In this document: in pieces, positions 34,522 through 43,186 of the stretch
Numbering within the stretch: position 1 is the stretch's first letter
Layout: every line of letters begins with the position of its first letter
Source: JAGQKC01 sp965223675
GTDB taxonomy: Bacteria; Nitrospirota; Nitrospiria; Nitrospirales; UBA8639
NCBI GenBank assembly: GCA_965223675.1
Contig: OZ245013.1
Span: 248,001-312,000, forward strand
Length of the DNA: 64,000 nucleotides
Direction: 5' to 3'
The notes under the pieces: generated by a model
What the model was told of the DNA's origin: nothing
The model's input: only the letters and a program-made list of their open reading frames with translations
Database searches by the model: none
Program-made: the position numbers and the translations under genes

Positions 34522-36048
34522 TTAGAGTCGTCGGCGTTTCTTCCAGACGGAAAACCCCAAGAATAACGTAAATAAGGGCAAGAACAAGACTTGGAAAAAG
34601 AGGAGAGCTTGTTCTTGAGAAGGATTAGGCACGAAAGGACGGAAGGCTGGTTCCTTGGGTGCTATGGACACAAGATGACCTTCATCTGCCAGCCATGCGA
34701 CAGTTTTTAAGAAGAAATCGGTGTTGCCAGGATACGTGAGGTATCCGTTTGTTGCAAAGGCAGAATTACCGACAATCACGATTTTCCCCGGGCTTCCTGT
34801 CTTTGAGTTTACGGTTTTCGATGTTAACGCGGCTGCAATAGTCAGAGGACCTTTGATGTCTTCTTCGGGATTGAATGCTGGTGTTGTATTGGTTAAATTT
34901 ATTTCCGCCCAACTGTTCTCTGATGTTTGAGCTAATGACACGAAATCCCAGTCTTTCCCTTTTTCCGTATCAAAGTCAATATGTCGAGAGACAGGAAGTA
35001 AGATAGGAACAGTAAACTCATCGGTAATGTCATGGCCGGTGAAGGTGCGAATCTGCAAGGCTGTTGGACTTCCACGGCCAAGCCGATGTTCTTCGTCCAC
35101 CACGATTCCCTTCCCTAATGAGACTCCCCAACGTTGGGTCAACGTGTCTACCGAGTCGTGACTCTGAGGATCGACGAGTAAAAGCACATGACCTCCTTGC
35201 TGGACGTACTCATGAATGGAACTCTGTTCATCTTCTGCGAATGACTCTTGAGGAGAAGCCGAGACGATGACAGCGGGTGTCTGAGTTTCCTTCTTCGTCA
35301 TGTTAGGAATGGCGTCGATGTGATACCCTTGTTTGCTTAAGGCATCATGGGCCCGGGACAATCCCGTGGATTGTTGATCGAGTATTCCTTTTTCTCCGTG
35401 ACCGGTGAGAAACACGAGATGCTTCTTGGTGGTTTGAGTGACGCGAAGTAGGGCATTGGTGACTTCATTTTCCGATGCGTCCTGGAGATAGAGTTTCTGT
35501 GAAGAACCCTCTACGACTGCGGTATCAACCTGAGCAATAGCGTACTTCTTGGCCAATTCCGGTTGTCGTTCAGGATCGATAAACTCCACGGTGACCTGAG
35601 CAGTCTCTTTGGAATAGGTGGATAGTAAGTCGCGAAAGGCCGCAAACTTCGGACTTCGCTCATGCGCAAATACTTTGATTGAAATGGGTTCCTCTAATTT
35701 TCGTAAGACTTGGTAGGTTTGTCGCGAAAGAGTAAAGTGCTGAGTTTCAGAAAAGTCCCATTCTGGAGCATGACGTGCGGCCAAGAAGTTGATAATCACC
35801 ATAATAGCTCCAACCAACACGACGGCAACGATGCTATTGAGCCCCAGCCGTGTCGAACGTTGTCGCGAGAAGCTCTTGATGGCTTTGAAGTGAAAAATAA
35901 ATAGGGTGACGAAACAAATCAGTGCGAGACTTTCACAGACTGTCGTAAGCCATGTGGTTTTTGGGGCGAAAAGCGGGACGATCAATCCCGCCAGTGCCAG
36001 AAGAACGCCAACAATGCCTAAAGTGGGGATAAGACGACTTATTTCCAT
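34522..36048 (-). CDS. GldG-like ABC-transporter accessory protein
   Basis: 508 residues. Two N-terminal helices, then a periplasmic region with the DUF4350/ABC_transp_aux fold: FSETQHFTLSRQTYQVLRKLEEPISIKVF, HLVFLTGHGEKGI and GGHVLLLVDPQSH. A C-terminal helix (LFFQVLFLPLFTLFLGFSVW) precedes a KKRRRL tail. GldG works with GldA and GldF. In Bacteroidota that complex supports gliding; elsewhere the cassette is common and its cargo is unknown. Its start overlaps the permease gene by ten bases. Confidence 0.87.
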   Translation of the reverse strand: MEISRLIPTLGIVGVLLALAGLIVPLFAPKTTWLTTVCESLALICFVTLFIFHFKAIKSFSRQRSTRLGLNSIVAVVLVGAIMVIINFLAARHAPEWDFSETQHFTLSRQTYQVLRKLEEPISIKVFAHERSPKFAAFRDLLSTYSKETAQVTVEFIDPERQPELAKKYAIAQVDTAVVEGSSQKLYLQDASENEVTNALLRVTQTTKKHLVFLTGHGEKGILDQQSTGLSRAHDALSKQGYHIDAIPNMTKKETQTPAVIVSASPQESFAEDEQSSIHEYVQQGGHVLLLVDPQSHDSVDTLTQRWGVSLGKGIVVDEEHRLGRGSPTALQIRTFTGHDITDEFTVPILLPVSRHIDFDTEKGKDWDFVSLAQTSENSWAEINLTNTTPAFNPEEDIKGPLTIAAALTSKTVNSKTGSPGKIVIVGNSAFATNGYLTYPGNTDFFLKTVAWLADEGHLVSIAPKEPAFRPFVPNPSQEQALLFFQVLFLPLFTLFLGFSVWKKRRRL

Positions 36049-36809
36049 CGGTGTGCGTCAATCACTTGATGTGCAGCAAACCACATGAATGTCATGCCAG
36101 ATAAGTAATAGACAATATCTTTGACATTCACGAGGCCGCGAACAAGTCGATCATAATGTTCGGTAAATGAGAGATACGATAGGAAATGACCCAAGGTTGA
36201 GTCTCCAAGAACAGTGGCAAAGAGGCCAAGTAGCCAGATGACGAGGATGATCCCGAAACTCAAAAAGGCGGCGATAATTTGATTCTCGGTCATGGCTGAC
36301 GCCATCACGCCAATGGCTAACATGAAGGCGCCTTGAAGGAGTAAGGCGAGAAATCCTGTCCAGATAGGATCCCAATGAAAACTCACGTAGGCTGAAAGTA
36401 CGACGGGGATTAATCCAGTAAGCACGAGGAGGATCAGATAAATGACCAACACACTCAAGAATTTTGCCGACACAATTTCGTTAATGCCAATAGGCGAAGT
36501 TAAGAGTAACTCGAATGTTCGCAGTTTTCGTTCTTCTGCAAAGGTGCGCATCGTCAGTAACGGCAAGACGAACATCAGTACGAGATTCATGCTGTAAAAC
36601 ACAGGGCGAAAGACCAAATCATTTAAATTAATTTGCGCATGGGTGTTGGTGATTTGCATCATTCTCAACGCTTGACCGCTCGCATTGACCACGGCCCAAT
36701 AACTCAGCAAACCAACCAATCCTAAGAACACCGCGGCAATTACGTAGACGATGGGTGAGACAAAATAACAGCGAAGTTCTTTAGCCAGTAATGTCGTAAC
36801 AGGTTGCAT
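36039..36809 (-). CDS. GldF-like ABC-2 permease
   Basis: 256 residues with six membrane helices and the ABC-2 segment LPLLTMRTFAEERKLRTFELLLTSPIG, the conserved feature of GldF/NosY-type permeases. It starts eleven bases after the ATPase gene ends and overlaps the GldG-like gene. With the ATPase it forms the transmembrane channel of the complex. Confidence 0.9.
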   Translation of the reverse strand: MQPVTTLLAKELRCYFVSPIVYVIAAVFLGLVGLLSYWAVVNASGQALRMMQITNTHAQINLNDLVFRPVFYSMNLVLMFVLPLLTMRTFAEERKLRTFELLLTSPIGINEIVSAKFLSVLVIYLILLVLTGLIPVVLSAYVSFHWDPIWTGFLALLLQGAFMLAIGVMASAMTENQIIAAFLSFGIILVIWLLGLFATVLGDSTLGHFLSYLSFTEHYDRLVRGLVNVKDIVYYLSGMTFMWFAAHQVIDAHRWK

Positions 36810-36819
36810 GACGAACTCA

Positions 36820-37767
36820 CTATACCTCTAATTTGGAAACTGACTCATCTTCATTCGTGAGTCGAATAAAGACATCTTCAAGAGACATCGAGACCACGGC
36901 AAGCTCGAGAAGACCTAGTTGGCGCGTCATGACGAACTCGGTGATTGCTTCCCGAATATCTTGCCCTAACTCGGCCTCCACGAGATACGTATTGTCTGAT
37001 TCGCCTGTAGAAACGTTGACAACCCCAGGCACCTTTTGAAGTTGGTCTTCCATATCAGGGAGCGGCGTCTTGACGGTGACCCGGAGTTGTTCTGATTGGC
37101 GAAGACGAGCGGCCAATTGTTCATGGGTGTCAATCGCGACGATTTGTCCATGATGAATGATGATGACGCGCTCACAGAGGGCCGTGGCTTCGGGCAGGAT
37201 GTGCGTGCTCAAGATGATGGTATGGGAGCCAGCGAGACCTTTAATGAGCTCGCGGATTTCGATGATTTGATTGGGGTCTAGGCCAACGGTTGGCTCGTCG
37301 AGGATCAGTACTGGTGGGTCATGAATGAGTGCCTGTGCTAATCCAACCCGTTGTCGATAACCACGAGACAAATTTCCTATGACACGCTTTTTCACATCAC
37401 CCAACCCCGTTTGTTCGATGATTCGGTCTTTTCGTTGAGCAAGATGGTCTATCTTCACTTTCTTCAACCGTCCAACGAACGTCAAGTATTCATCAACCGT
37501 TAATTCAAGGTACAATGGGGGATGTTCTGGGAGATAGCCGATGCGCCGTTTGATTTCTAGTGGTGATTCATGGCAGTCAAAATCACAAACACGGACGATC
37601 CCTTCCGTGGCTGGCATGTAGCCAGTCAGGATACGCATGGTCGTCGTTTTCCCTGCTCCGTTAGGACCCAGAAACGCAACAATTTCTCCCTTGGCCACGG
37701 AAAACGAAATATCGTTGACGGCTGTGAGAGGGCCATAGCGTTTTGTGACATGCTGAACATCAATCAT
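36820..37767 (-). CDS. GldA-like ABC transporter ATPase
   Basis: 315 residues. Walker A FLGPNGAGKTTTMRIL, Q-loop near GYLPEHPPLY, signature LSRGYRQRVGLAQAL, Walker B VLILDEPTVGLDP and the H-loop in ILSTHILPEA are all present. The C-terminal 90 residues form the extra domain usual in drug/Gld-type ATPases. It is the first gene of the operon ATPase-permease-GldG-DUF4340. Confidence 0.93.
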   Translation of the reverse strand: MIDVQHVTKRYGPLTAVNDISFSVAKGEIVAFLGPNGAGKTTTMRILTGYMPATEGIVRVCDFDCHESPLEIKRRIGYLPEHPPLYLELTVDEYLTFVGRLKKVKIDHLAQRKDRIIEQTGLGDVKKRVIGNLSRGYRQRVGLAQALIHDPPVLILDEPTVGLDPNQIIEIRELIKGLAGSHTIILSTHILPEATALCERVIIIHHGQIVAIDTHEQLAARLRQSEQLRVTVKTPLPDMEDQLQKVPGVVNVSTGESDNTYLVEAELGQDIREAITEFVMTRQLGLLELAVVSMSLEDVFIRLTNEDESVSKLEV

Positions 37768-37917
37768 AGGGATAATACCGAGATTTTACGTGTGAGTTCT
37801 TGGTAAGGGCTAATGCTGTTTGTGCATGGAAAATGGGAGGAAGAACAAAGGGAATCATACCGACCTCCTTAAAATACCGTCAAGTCTTTCTGCTATGCTT
37901 TCTTGAGAGGAGTGAGT

Positions 37918-37945
37918 TTGACACGATTAGGCAATTTAGTATGAT
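37918..37945 (+). promoter_or_regulatory. Strong sigma70-type promoter upstream of pal
   Basis: TTGACA at 37918-37923 (perfect -35), a 16-base spacer and TATGAT at 37940-37945 (five of six) lie about 118 bases before the Pal start. Transcription would begin near 37952 and give a leader of about 110 bases. Confidence 0.65.
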
Positions 37946-38062
37946 GAAAAAGAGAATATGCTGTCTAACGTTTGGCGGGATCCAGAGGGCCGTTCTGGCT
38001 GGTGGCTCAACATCTGAGAATGACAATAATCGCTCAAGCCTTTCACAATAAGTGAGGAGGGC

Positions 38063-38818
38063 ATGATGGTGTTTCAAATACAAAATCAATCTGAGGATTT
38101 CTCCTGCATCCGTGTTGGACTGCTCTTGTTCTTAGTTCTAGGCCTTATGGTAGGCTGTAGTTCACGTCATCAAACCAAAGTAAATAGTGAGCAATTCTCT
38201 GGTAAGACAAAAATCGTCGAGCTTGAAGAGACTCCGATCGAAGACACTCTGATTAAGCCGATTTCGAGCTTGGAAAATGAAAAAATTGAGCTCCCTCCTA
38301 AGCCAAGTCTGCCGGTCCAACCTGTATCGGTCGAAGAGCCAGAACTTGAATCATCGGAAGTGCCGTCATCTGAGCCTAATGGCGACCTGTATGCTTCGTC
38401 GGGAGAAGGTTCAACGGAGGTAGCGATACCTCAATCCACTTCAATATCTGAGCTTGCAAAGCCCAGTGATCTTGAAAATCTTCCCTATACGTTATCAGAT
38501 ATTTTTTTCGACTATGATCAGTACGTGTTACAAACCAACGATCTCAGTGCCTTGGAAACGAATGCCAAGGTTCTCCTCGGCCGGTATCCAAAGAAAAAGA
38601 TTCTCATTCAGGGCCATTGCGACGAACGGGGGACGGAAGAATATAACATGGCGCTCGGTGTAAGACGCGCTCAAACAGTCAAAGACTATTTAGCTGATCT
38701 TGGGGTTCCACCTGAAAATATGCAAGTGTTGAGCTATGGCAAGGAAAAGCCATTCTGCACGCAACATTCTTGGAATTGCTGGAAACATAATCGTCGAAGT
38801 CACTTCGTGTTTCAGTAA
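38063..38818 (+). CDS. pal: Peptidoglycan-associated lipoprotein (OmpA-domain)
   Basis: 251 residues. Signal peptide with lipobox LMVG-C32 gives an outer-membrane lipoprotein. Residues 40-140 are a low-complexity Pro/Glu/Ser linker, longer than in E. coli Pal. The OmpA/Pal peptidoglycan-binding domain covers about 145-251 (FFDYDQYVL, IQGHCDERGTEEYNMALGVRRAQTVKDYL). GTGAGGAGGGC before the ATG is a strong ribosome site. The C-terminus has an unusual Cys/Trp cluster (CTQHSWNCWKHNRRS). No Tol genes adjoin it, so the call is Pal-like. Confidence 0.85.
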   Translation: MMVFQIQNQSEDFSCIRVGLLLFLVLGLMVGCSSRHQTKVNSEQFSGKTKIVELEETPIEDTLIKPISSLENEKIELPPKPSLPVQPVSVEEPELESSEVPSSEPNGDLYASSGEGSTEVAIPQSTSISELAKPSDLENLPYTLSDIFFDYDQYVLQTNDLSALETNAKVLLGRYPKKKILIQGHCDERGTEEYNMALGVRRAQTVKDYLADLGVPPENMQVLSYGKEKPFCTQHSWNCWKHNRRSHFVFQ

Positions 38819-39030
38819 TCGAGCTGAATCGATGATTTCCAGCTAACCAAAGTCCTACAACTAAGCACTAGTGAAAAGGTTTTTGTCCTGTAGTCTTTGA
38901 GTTAGTTTTCCCTTCCTACTCTCTAGGCACTCACTCCTGAAAGAAAAAGAGCACTGTCTTGTTATCTCCAGGGAAACGTCCCTCAATATGTTGATGAGTA
39001 TACTGGTAAAGTGAAGAAGTGTTGAGGGAT

Positions 39031-39477
39031 ATGGAATCCAGCCAAGTCGAAACAAAGTCGGATAACCTACCTACTTGGGCATGGGTGTTGGGAATGCTAT
39101 CAGTACTCTTCGCTATTGCTGGGCTATTCAATCATGTGATGCTCTTCCTTCGAGTGAATGATGTCTTTGGTAATGCCCAGGCATATCACCACGTGACAGC
39201 TTCCTGGTCCATGATCAATTGGCTATCGAAACCAGTGCATGCATTCTTCTTAATATGAGCTGGTATGTTCTTAATGCGCCTACGGCATTATGCGGTGATC
39301 GCATACGGTTTATATATTCTCCTCATGATCGTGGCATCGCCCTACCACGTCCTTTCCACCGACTGGCTTGATACAGCTGGCATTGGTAGTTACGCTCGGT
39401 TTGTATTCAGTTTTCTCTTCGCTGGTGGTTGTTGGATCTGTGCGCGCGCGCTCCAAGTAAAAGGTCGACTTTCTTAG
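39031..39477 (+). pseudogene. Small membrane protein interrupted by an in-frame TGA
   Basis: Reading frame 39031-39258 encodes MESSQVETKS... with one helix (WAWVLGMLSVLFAIAGLF) and stops at TGA (39256-39258). The same frame continues without another stop to 39477 with two more helices (YAVIAYGLYILLMIV and FVFSFLFAGGCWICA), giving about 148 residues in total. The continuous topology across the stop suggests one ancestral gene broken by a nonsense mutation. A short hairpin (TAATGC...GCATTA) lies about 15 bases past the TGA, so recoding as selenocysteine cannot be ruled out but is unlikely. The protein family is not recognised. Confidence 0.55.
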
Positions 39478-39683
39478 CGAGCGTACCGAGAGATTGAAGA
39501 TCAAAAGAAAAATTTTGGGGGTAAATCATTAAATGACCGCTTCGGGCTGAAAGCGAATAATCTCTTGCCTGTAACTGCCTGTGAATTAGTGGGTCTCCTC
39601 CACTGCAATAGTTGGAGCGTACTGCCTTCTGTCGTCCAATTAACGTGTGGTCTATATTGACTATCCCAAACCGCTTACATAAT

Positions 39684-40592
39684 TTAGAACCATACTCGCG
39701 CCCCCACTACAAATCGAATTTGACTAGTGTCTCCGTCTTCTTCGCGGACGAGGGTGGCGGTTTCTCCAAAACTTCTATCTAGGGAAACTCCCACGTAGGG
39801 GGCGAGTTCCCGCCGAATTTCATAGCGCAGACGTGCGCCCCCTTCCACGTTATTGAATCCAGAACCAGTTGTGAATTTTTTGACGCGTTGTACGGCGGCG
39901 TTGGCTTCAAGACGAAGTTGGAGGATCAGTCGTTGACTCAAGGACATATCTTTGGTCGTCGTCAAGCGAGCGGACACGTCTCCGCGATGACTCACAAAAA
40001 GGGCGGACTCAATTTCGTAGTTATAGGGCACCAATCCTTGAAGTCCGATTACCGCAAGCCCACGCGTCACATTGCGATCCCGAAAGGACTGCGTTTCGAG
40101 ACGACCGCCAACCTGAAAATCGTAATATTGTTGAAAGAAACGCCCGTAGAGTAGTTGAGAATCTATATCGTAGTCGGCTTTAAATGCACTGTTCTGTTGC
40201 CCCTCGGTTTTATACCAGAGACGGTTATAGTCCCCGCCATACCAGCCTTCAATGTCCCATCTGTAATCGTTGCCACTTCCCGATCTACCTATTTTCGGAC
40301 GATATTCCAGGACGTCGGCAAGAAAAAAGAAGTGATTTTTTTGATCATCGACAGGACTGGGCCAATCAGACTGGGTGCCAACATTTGTCGTGACGTCCCC
40401 CTTTCTTGTGGATTCACTCAATAGAGTCTGTTGCTCTATCTCTGCATATACTCTGGGGGTCGAAAGAGTGGACACACCCGAGAAGGCTGATGAGCCGGAG
40501 ATCATCTTAGCAGACGTCTTCGCTGAAGCGACTTCTATGCTCAAGAAACTTATCACGCCCAGGAAAAGAATGGCTCGACGAGATGCATTCAT
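39684..40592 (-). CDS. copB: Copper resistance outer-membrane protein CopB
   Basis: 302 residues. A signal peptide (AILFLGVISFLSIEVASA) is followed by the CopB beta-barrel: FFLADVLEYRPK, WDIEGWYGGDYNRLWYKTEGQ, ELAPYVGVSLDRSFGETA and a C-terminal VVGARVWF ending in Phe, the barrel-assembly signal. The usual Met-rich N-terminal tract is short here. The start codon overlaps the copA stop (ATGA), so the two are translationally coupled. It acts in the outer membrane in copper handling. Confidence 0.92.
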   Translation of the reverse strand: MNASRRAILFLGVISFLSIEVASAKTSAKMISGSSAFSGVSTLSTPRVYAEIEQQTLLSESTRKGDVTTNVGTQSDWPSPVDDQKNHFFFLADVLEYRPKIGRSGSGNDYRWDIEGWYGGDYNRLWYKTEGQQNSAFKADYDIDSQLLYGRFFQQYYDFQVGGRLETQSFRDRNVTRGLAVIGLQGLVPYNYEIESALFVSHRGDVSARLTTTKDMSLSQRLILQLRLEANAAVQRVKKFTTGSGFNNVEGGARLRYEIRRELAPYVGVSLDRSFGETATLVREEDGDTSQIRFVVGARVWF

Positions 40593-42451
40593 GATCGCAT
40601 CTCTTGCTCTTGGTCAGTGACCTCGATGATTCGAAACATCCCCGCCTTCATATGAAAGAGCAAATGGCAGTGAAATGCCCACCGGCCCGGCGCATCAGCG
40701 GTGATGGCCACGGAGAGTCGTTCTGCCGGCTTGACGACCACCGTGTGCTTACGCGGCAGGTAGGTACCCGTGCCGTTCTCAAGGTGCATCCACATGCCGT
40801 GCAGGTGTAGGGGATGTTCCATCATGGTGTCGTTCACGAAGGTCAAGCGAAGACGTTCGCCCAACTGAAACTGAATAGGATCTTTGGCTTCCGAATACTT
40901 CTTACCGTCGAATGACCACATGTAGCGCTGCATATGCCCAGTGAGGTGAAGTTCGATCTCACGTTCCAGCTCCCGTTGGTCGGGATAGGGCACAAGGCTC
41001 TTCAAATCGGTATAGACCAACACGCGTCTGCCACTGTTTTCGAGACCTCTCCCGGGTTCTCCACTTCGATTTTGCGAATATTCCGGCACAGCTTGATTCC
41101 CAGTCCCGTGATGGTCTGGGCCATGCCTGACAGGATCAATACCAGGAATTGTTGAATGAGATGGATCATCTATCGGCATGTCTGACAGCTTGTTCATCTC
41201 GAATGTAGGTCGTGTGTCCTGGTTCCCGAGCATGTTCATTTCCTGGGGAGTCGAGAGAGTTTGGTTCCCATGAGAAGACTCCTCCATAGCGGCCATGGTC
41301 ATTTCTTCCATACTCCTGCCCATATCACTCATCGTGCGGAGTGGCCTCAGACGACGTTCAGGAAGCGGAGCACTCATTCCTGCGCGCGGTGCCAGCGTGC
41401 CGCGTGCGTATCCGCTTCGATCCATCGTCTCAGCAAAAAGGGTATAGGCACGATCCTCGGTAGGATTGACGATCACGTCGTAGGTTTCCGCTGGGCCGAT
41501 GCGAAATTCGTCCACCACAACGGGTTGCACGTTTTGACCATCTGCTTGAATGACCGTCATAATGAGATCGGGCAGGCGCACATCGAAGAAGGTCATCGCG
41601 CCCGCATTAATGATGCGCAAACGGATCCTGTCGCCTGGACAAAAACGCCCGGTCCAATTGCTTTCGGGCGACAGCCCATTCATCAAATAGGTGTAGGCGT
41701 AGCCGCTGACGTCTGCAAAGTCTGTTGGGTCCATCCGCATCCTGTCCCACATCAAATAACTTTGTAATGTATGCCATAACCCCTTTCGCCCAATGTCGCT
41801 AAACAACTCATGAGCAGTACGTTTCTGAAAGTTATAATAGCTAGGTAATTTTTTGAGATTCGCGAAGACCGTCTCCGGCGAGTCGAAGGTCCAATCCGAG
41901 AGCACCACGACATATTCACGGGTATACTGAAACGGCTCCGGCGTCATCGGATCGATAATGAGCGGTCCGTAGACTCCTAATTGCTCCTGCCCTCCAGAGT
42001 GGCTATGGTACCAGTAGGTACCGCTTTGCCGAATTGGGTAGCGGTAGGTAAAGGTTGAGGCTGGCTTGATGCCAGCAAAGCTGACACCTGGCACGCCATC
42101 CATATTTGGAGGAAGAATCAATCCATGCCAATGAATGGAGGTGTCCTCCTTCAAACGGTTGATAACGTTGAAGGTGATAGTTTGGCCTTCCTGTAGGCGG
42201 ATCAAGGGACCCGGCACCGTGCCATTGATAGTCTTCGCCATGCCAAGTTGTTCTCCAATTTGAATAGGAGTCTCAGCAATCGTTAAATCAATGGAATTTC
42301 CTCGCAACAGTGGAGGAAGTGTTGTCCCATTGATCGCTGTACGTGCCCAAACATAGGAGGGAATGAGAGGGGTCAGGGCCGCCATGAGCCCCATCGCTCC
42401 GAGGCGTTCTAGTAACACACGCCGCGTTATCCTATGATTCTGACGATCCAT
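40589..42451 (-). CDS. copA: Copper-resistance multicopper oxidase CopA
   Basis: 620 residues. A twin-arginine signal (ITRRVLLERLGAMG) directs folded export. Three cupredoxin domains carry the copper motifs HWHG, WYHSHSG, HPLHLHGMWMHL and the C-terminal HCHLLFHMKAGM. A Met/His-rich segment (about 370-450, with SDMGRSMEEMTMAAMEES and GPDHHG) is typical of the CopA/PcoA type and binds extra copper. It oxidises Cu(I) in the periplasm. It lies between an upstream small His-rich gene and copB in one minus-strand operon. Confidence 0.95.
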   Translation of the reverse strand: MDRQNHRITRRVLLERLGAMGLMAALTPLIPSYVWARTAINGTTLPPLLRGNSIDLTIAETPIQIGEQLGMAKTINGTVPGPLIRLQEGQTITFNVINRLKEDTSIHWHGLILPPNMDGVPGVSFAGIKPASTFTYRYPIRQSGTYWYHSHSGGQEQLGVYGPLIIDPMTPEPFQYTREYVVVLSDWTFDSPETVFANLKKLPSYYNFQKRTAHELFSDIGRKGLWHTLQSYLMWDRMRMDPTDFADVSGYAYTYLMNGLSPESNWTGRFCPGDRIRLRIINAGAMTFFDVRLPDLIMTVIQADGQNVQPVVVDEFRIGPAETYDVIVNPTEDRAYTLFAETMDRSGYARGTLAPRAGMSAPLPERRLRPLRTMSDMGRSMEEMTMAAMEESSHGNQTLSTPQEMNMLGNQDTRPTFEMNKLSDMPIDDPSHSTIPGIDPVRHGPDHHGTGNQAVPEYSQNRSGEPGRGLENSGRRVLVYTDLKSLVPYPDQRELEREIELHLTGHMQRYMWSFDGKKYSEAKDPIQFQLGERLRLTFVNDTMMEHPLHLHGMWMHLENGTGTYLPRKHTVVVKPAERLSVAITADAPGRWAFHCHLLFHMKAGMFRIIEVTDQEQEMRS

Positions 42452-42665
42452 GTCTCTGTTCCTTTCAATTATTAACGTTTTAACCGTTGTTTAATTTTTC
42501 TCGTGCGCTCGTAGTCTCTTTTGAACAGAAAACCGTCGTAGGGTTGAGGTGGATAAAAGTAATGAAGCGACAGAAGTCCAACCCAATGACAAACCTAGTC
42601 AACTAAGCCTCGAACCCCTAAGTAAGGGATTTCGAACGTGTTTGCCATTCAGTTGTGAGGAAAGC

Positions 42666-43034
42666 TCAGTTCAGAAAAACGGAGAAGAGAAGATATAAAA
42701 GAGGATAGGTAGTGGCGCTGGGTATCCCTTCATAGCCTAGAAGCTTGAAGAGACCGAAGTTAAGGATGTCGGGTAGCCAGGAAACACTTGCTGCGGAAAA
42801 AACCCCAACAGAGACAGTATCTTTTTCGAAAGATTCCGCCGACGTGATTAATTGATCGGGACAATCACCAGTTGTTTGTGAAGAAGAGGAATGGTGAGAA
42901 GTTGACTGAGAGTGCTGTATGTCGCTGGCGGAAGCTGGCATGGGACAATACCAACCGCCTACTCCGCAAAGCATGAAGGCAAAAAGGATGACAGACACAC
43001 AGCCTTTCATTTTTGATAGATCTTGTACATTCAT
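42666..43034 (-). CDS. Small secreted His-rich protein of the copper operon
   Basis: 122 residues. A hydrophobic leader (GCVSVILFAFMLCGVGGW) is followed by CPMPASASDIQHSQSTSHHSSSS, a His/Ser-rich stretch able to bind metal. The C-terminus SATTYPLLYLLFSVFLN is hydrophobic. No named family is recognised. It is first in the same direction as copA, 214 bp upstream, so a copper chaperone or sensor role is plausible from context. The start may be ATG 43034 or an internal Met eight residues later. Confidence 0.6.
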   Translation of the reverse strand: MNVQDLSKMKGCVSVILFAFMLCGVGGWYCPMPASASDIQHSQSTSHHSSSSQTTGDCPDQLITSAESFEKDTVSVGVFSAASVSWLPDILNFGLFKLLGYEGIPSATTYPLLYLLFSVFLN

Positions 43035-43186
43035 ATTTTTCTATTAGCCTAAACTTCTTTTGTAGAAAAATCCAGTAAACGTGATTCCACCATCTTTTAG
43101 GAATGACTCTAATTACGCTGAGGGTGCTGCTCCAGCAATGGAACCAGTAGTTGATGAGTCCGTTGTTGCGTCTATGAGAGTGCCTC

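Noticed and set aside
37940..38051. Short plus-strand ORF in the pal leader (about 36 codons)
   Set aside because: No ribosome site, no recognisable sequence, and it starts inside the -10 region of the likely pal promoter.
39273..39292. SECIS element as a confident call
   Set aside because: The stem is only six pairs with a loop lacking typical features, and no selenocysteine gene is in the window. It is kept only as a testable alternative.
43021..43186. Left inverted repeat of the IS1182 element
   Set aside because: No sequence resembling GGCTGTGTGAAAAC was found here, so no left boundary is claimed.
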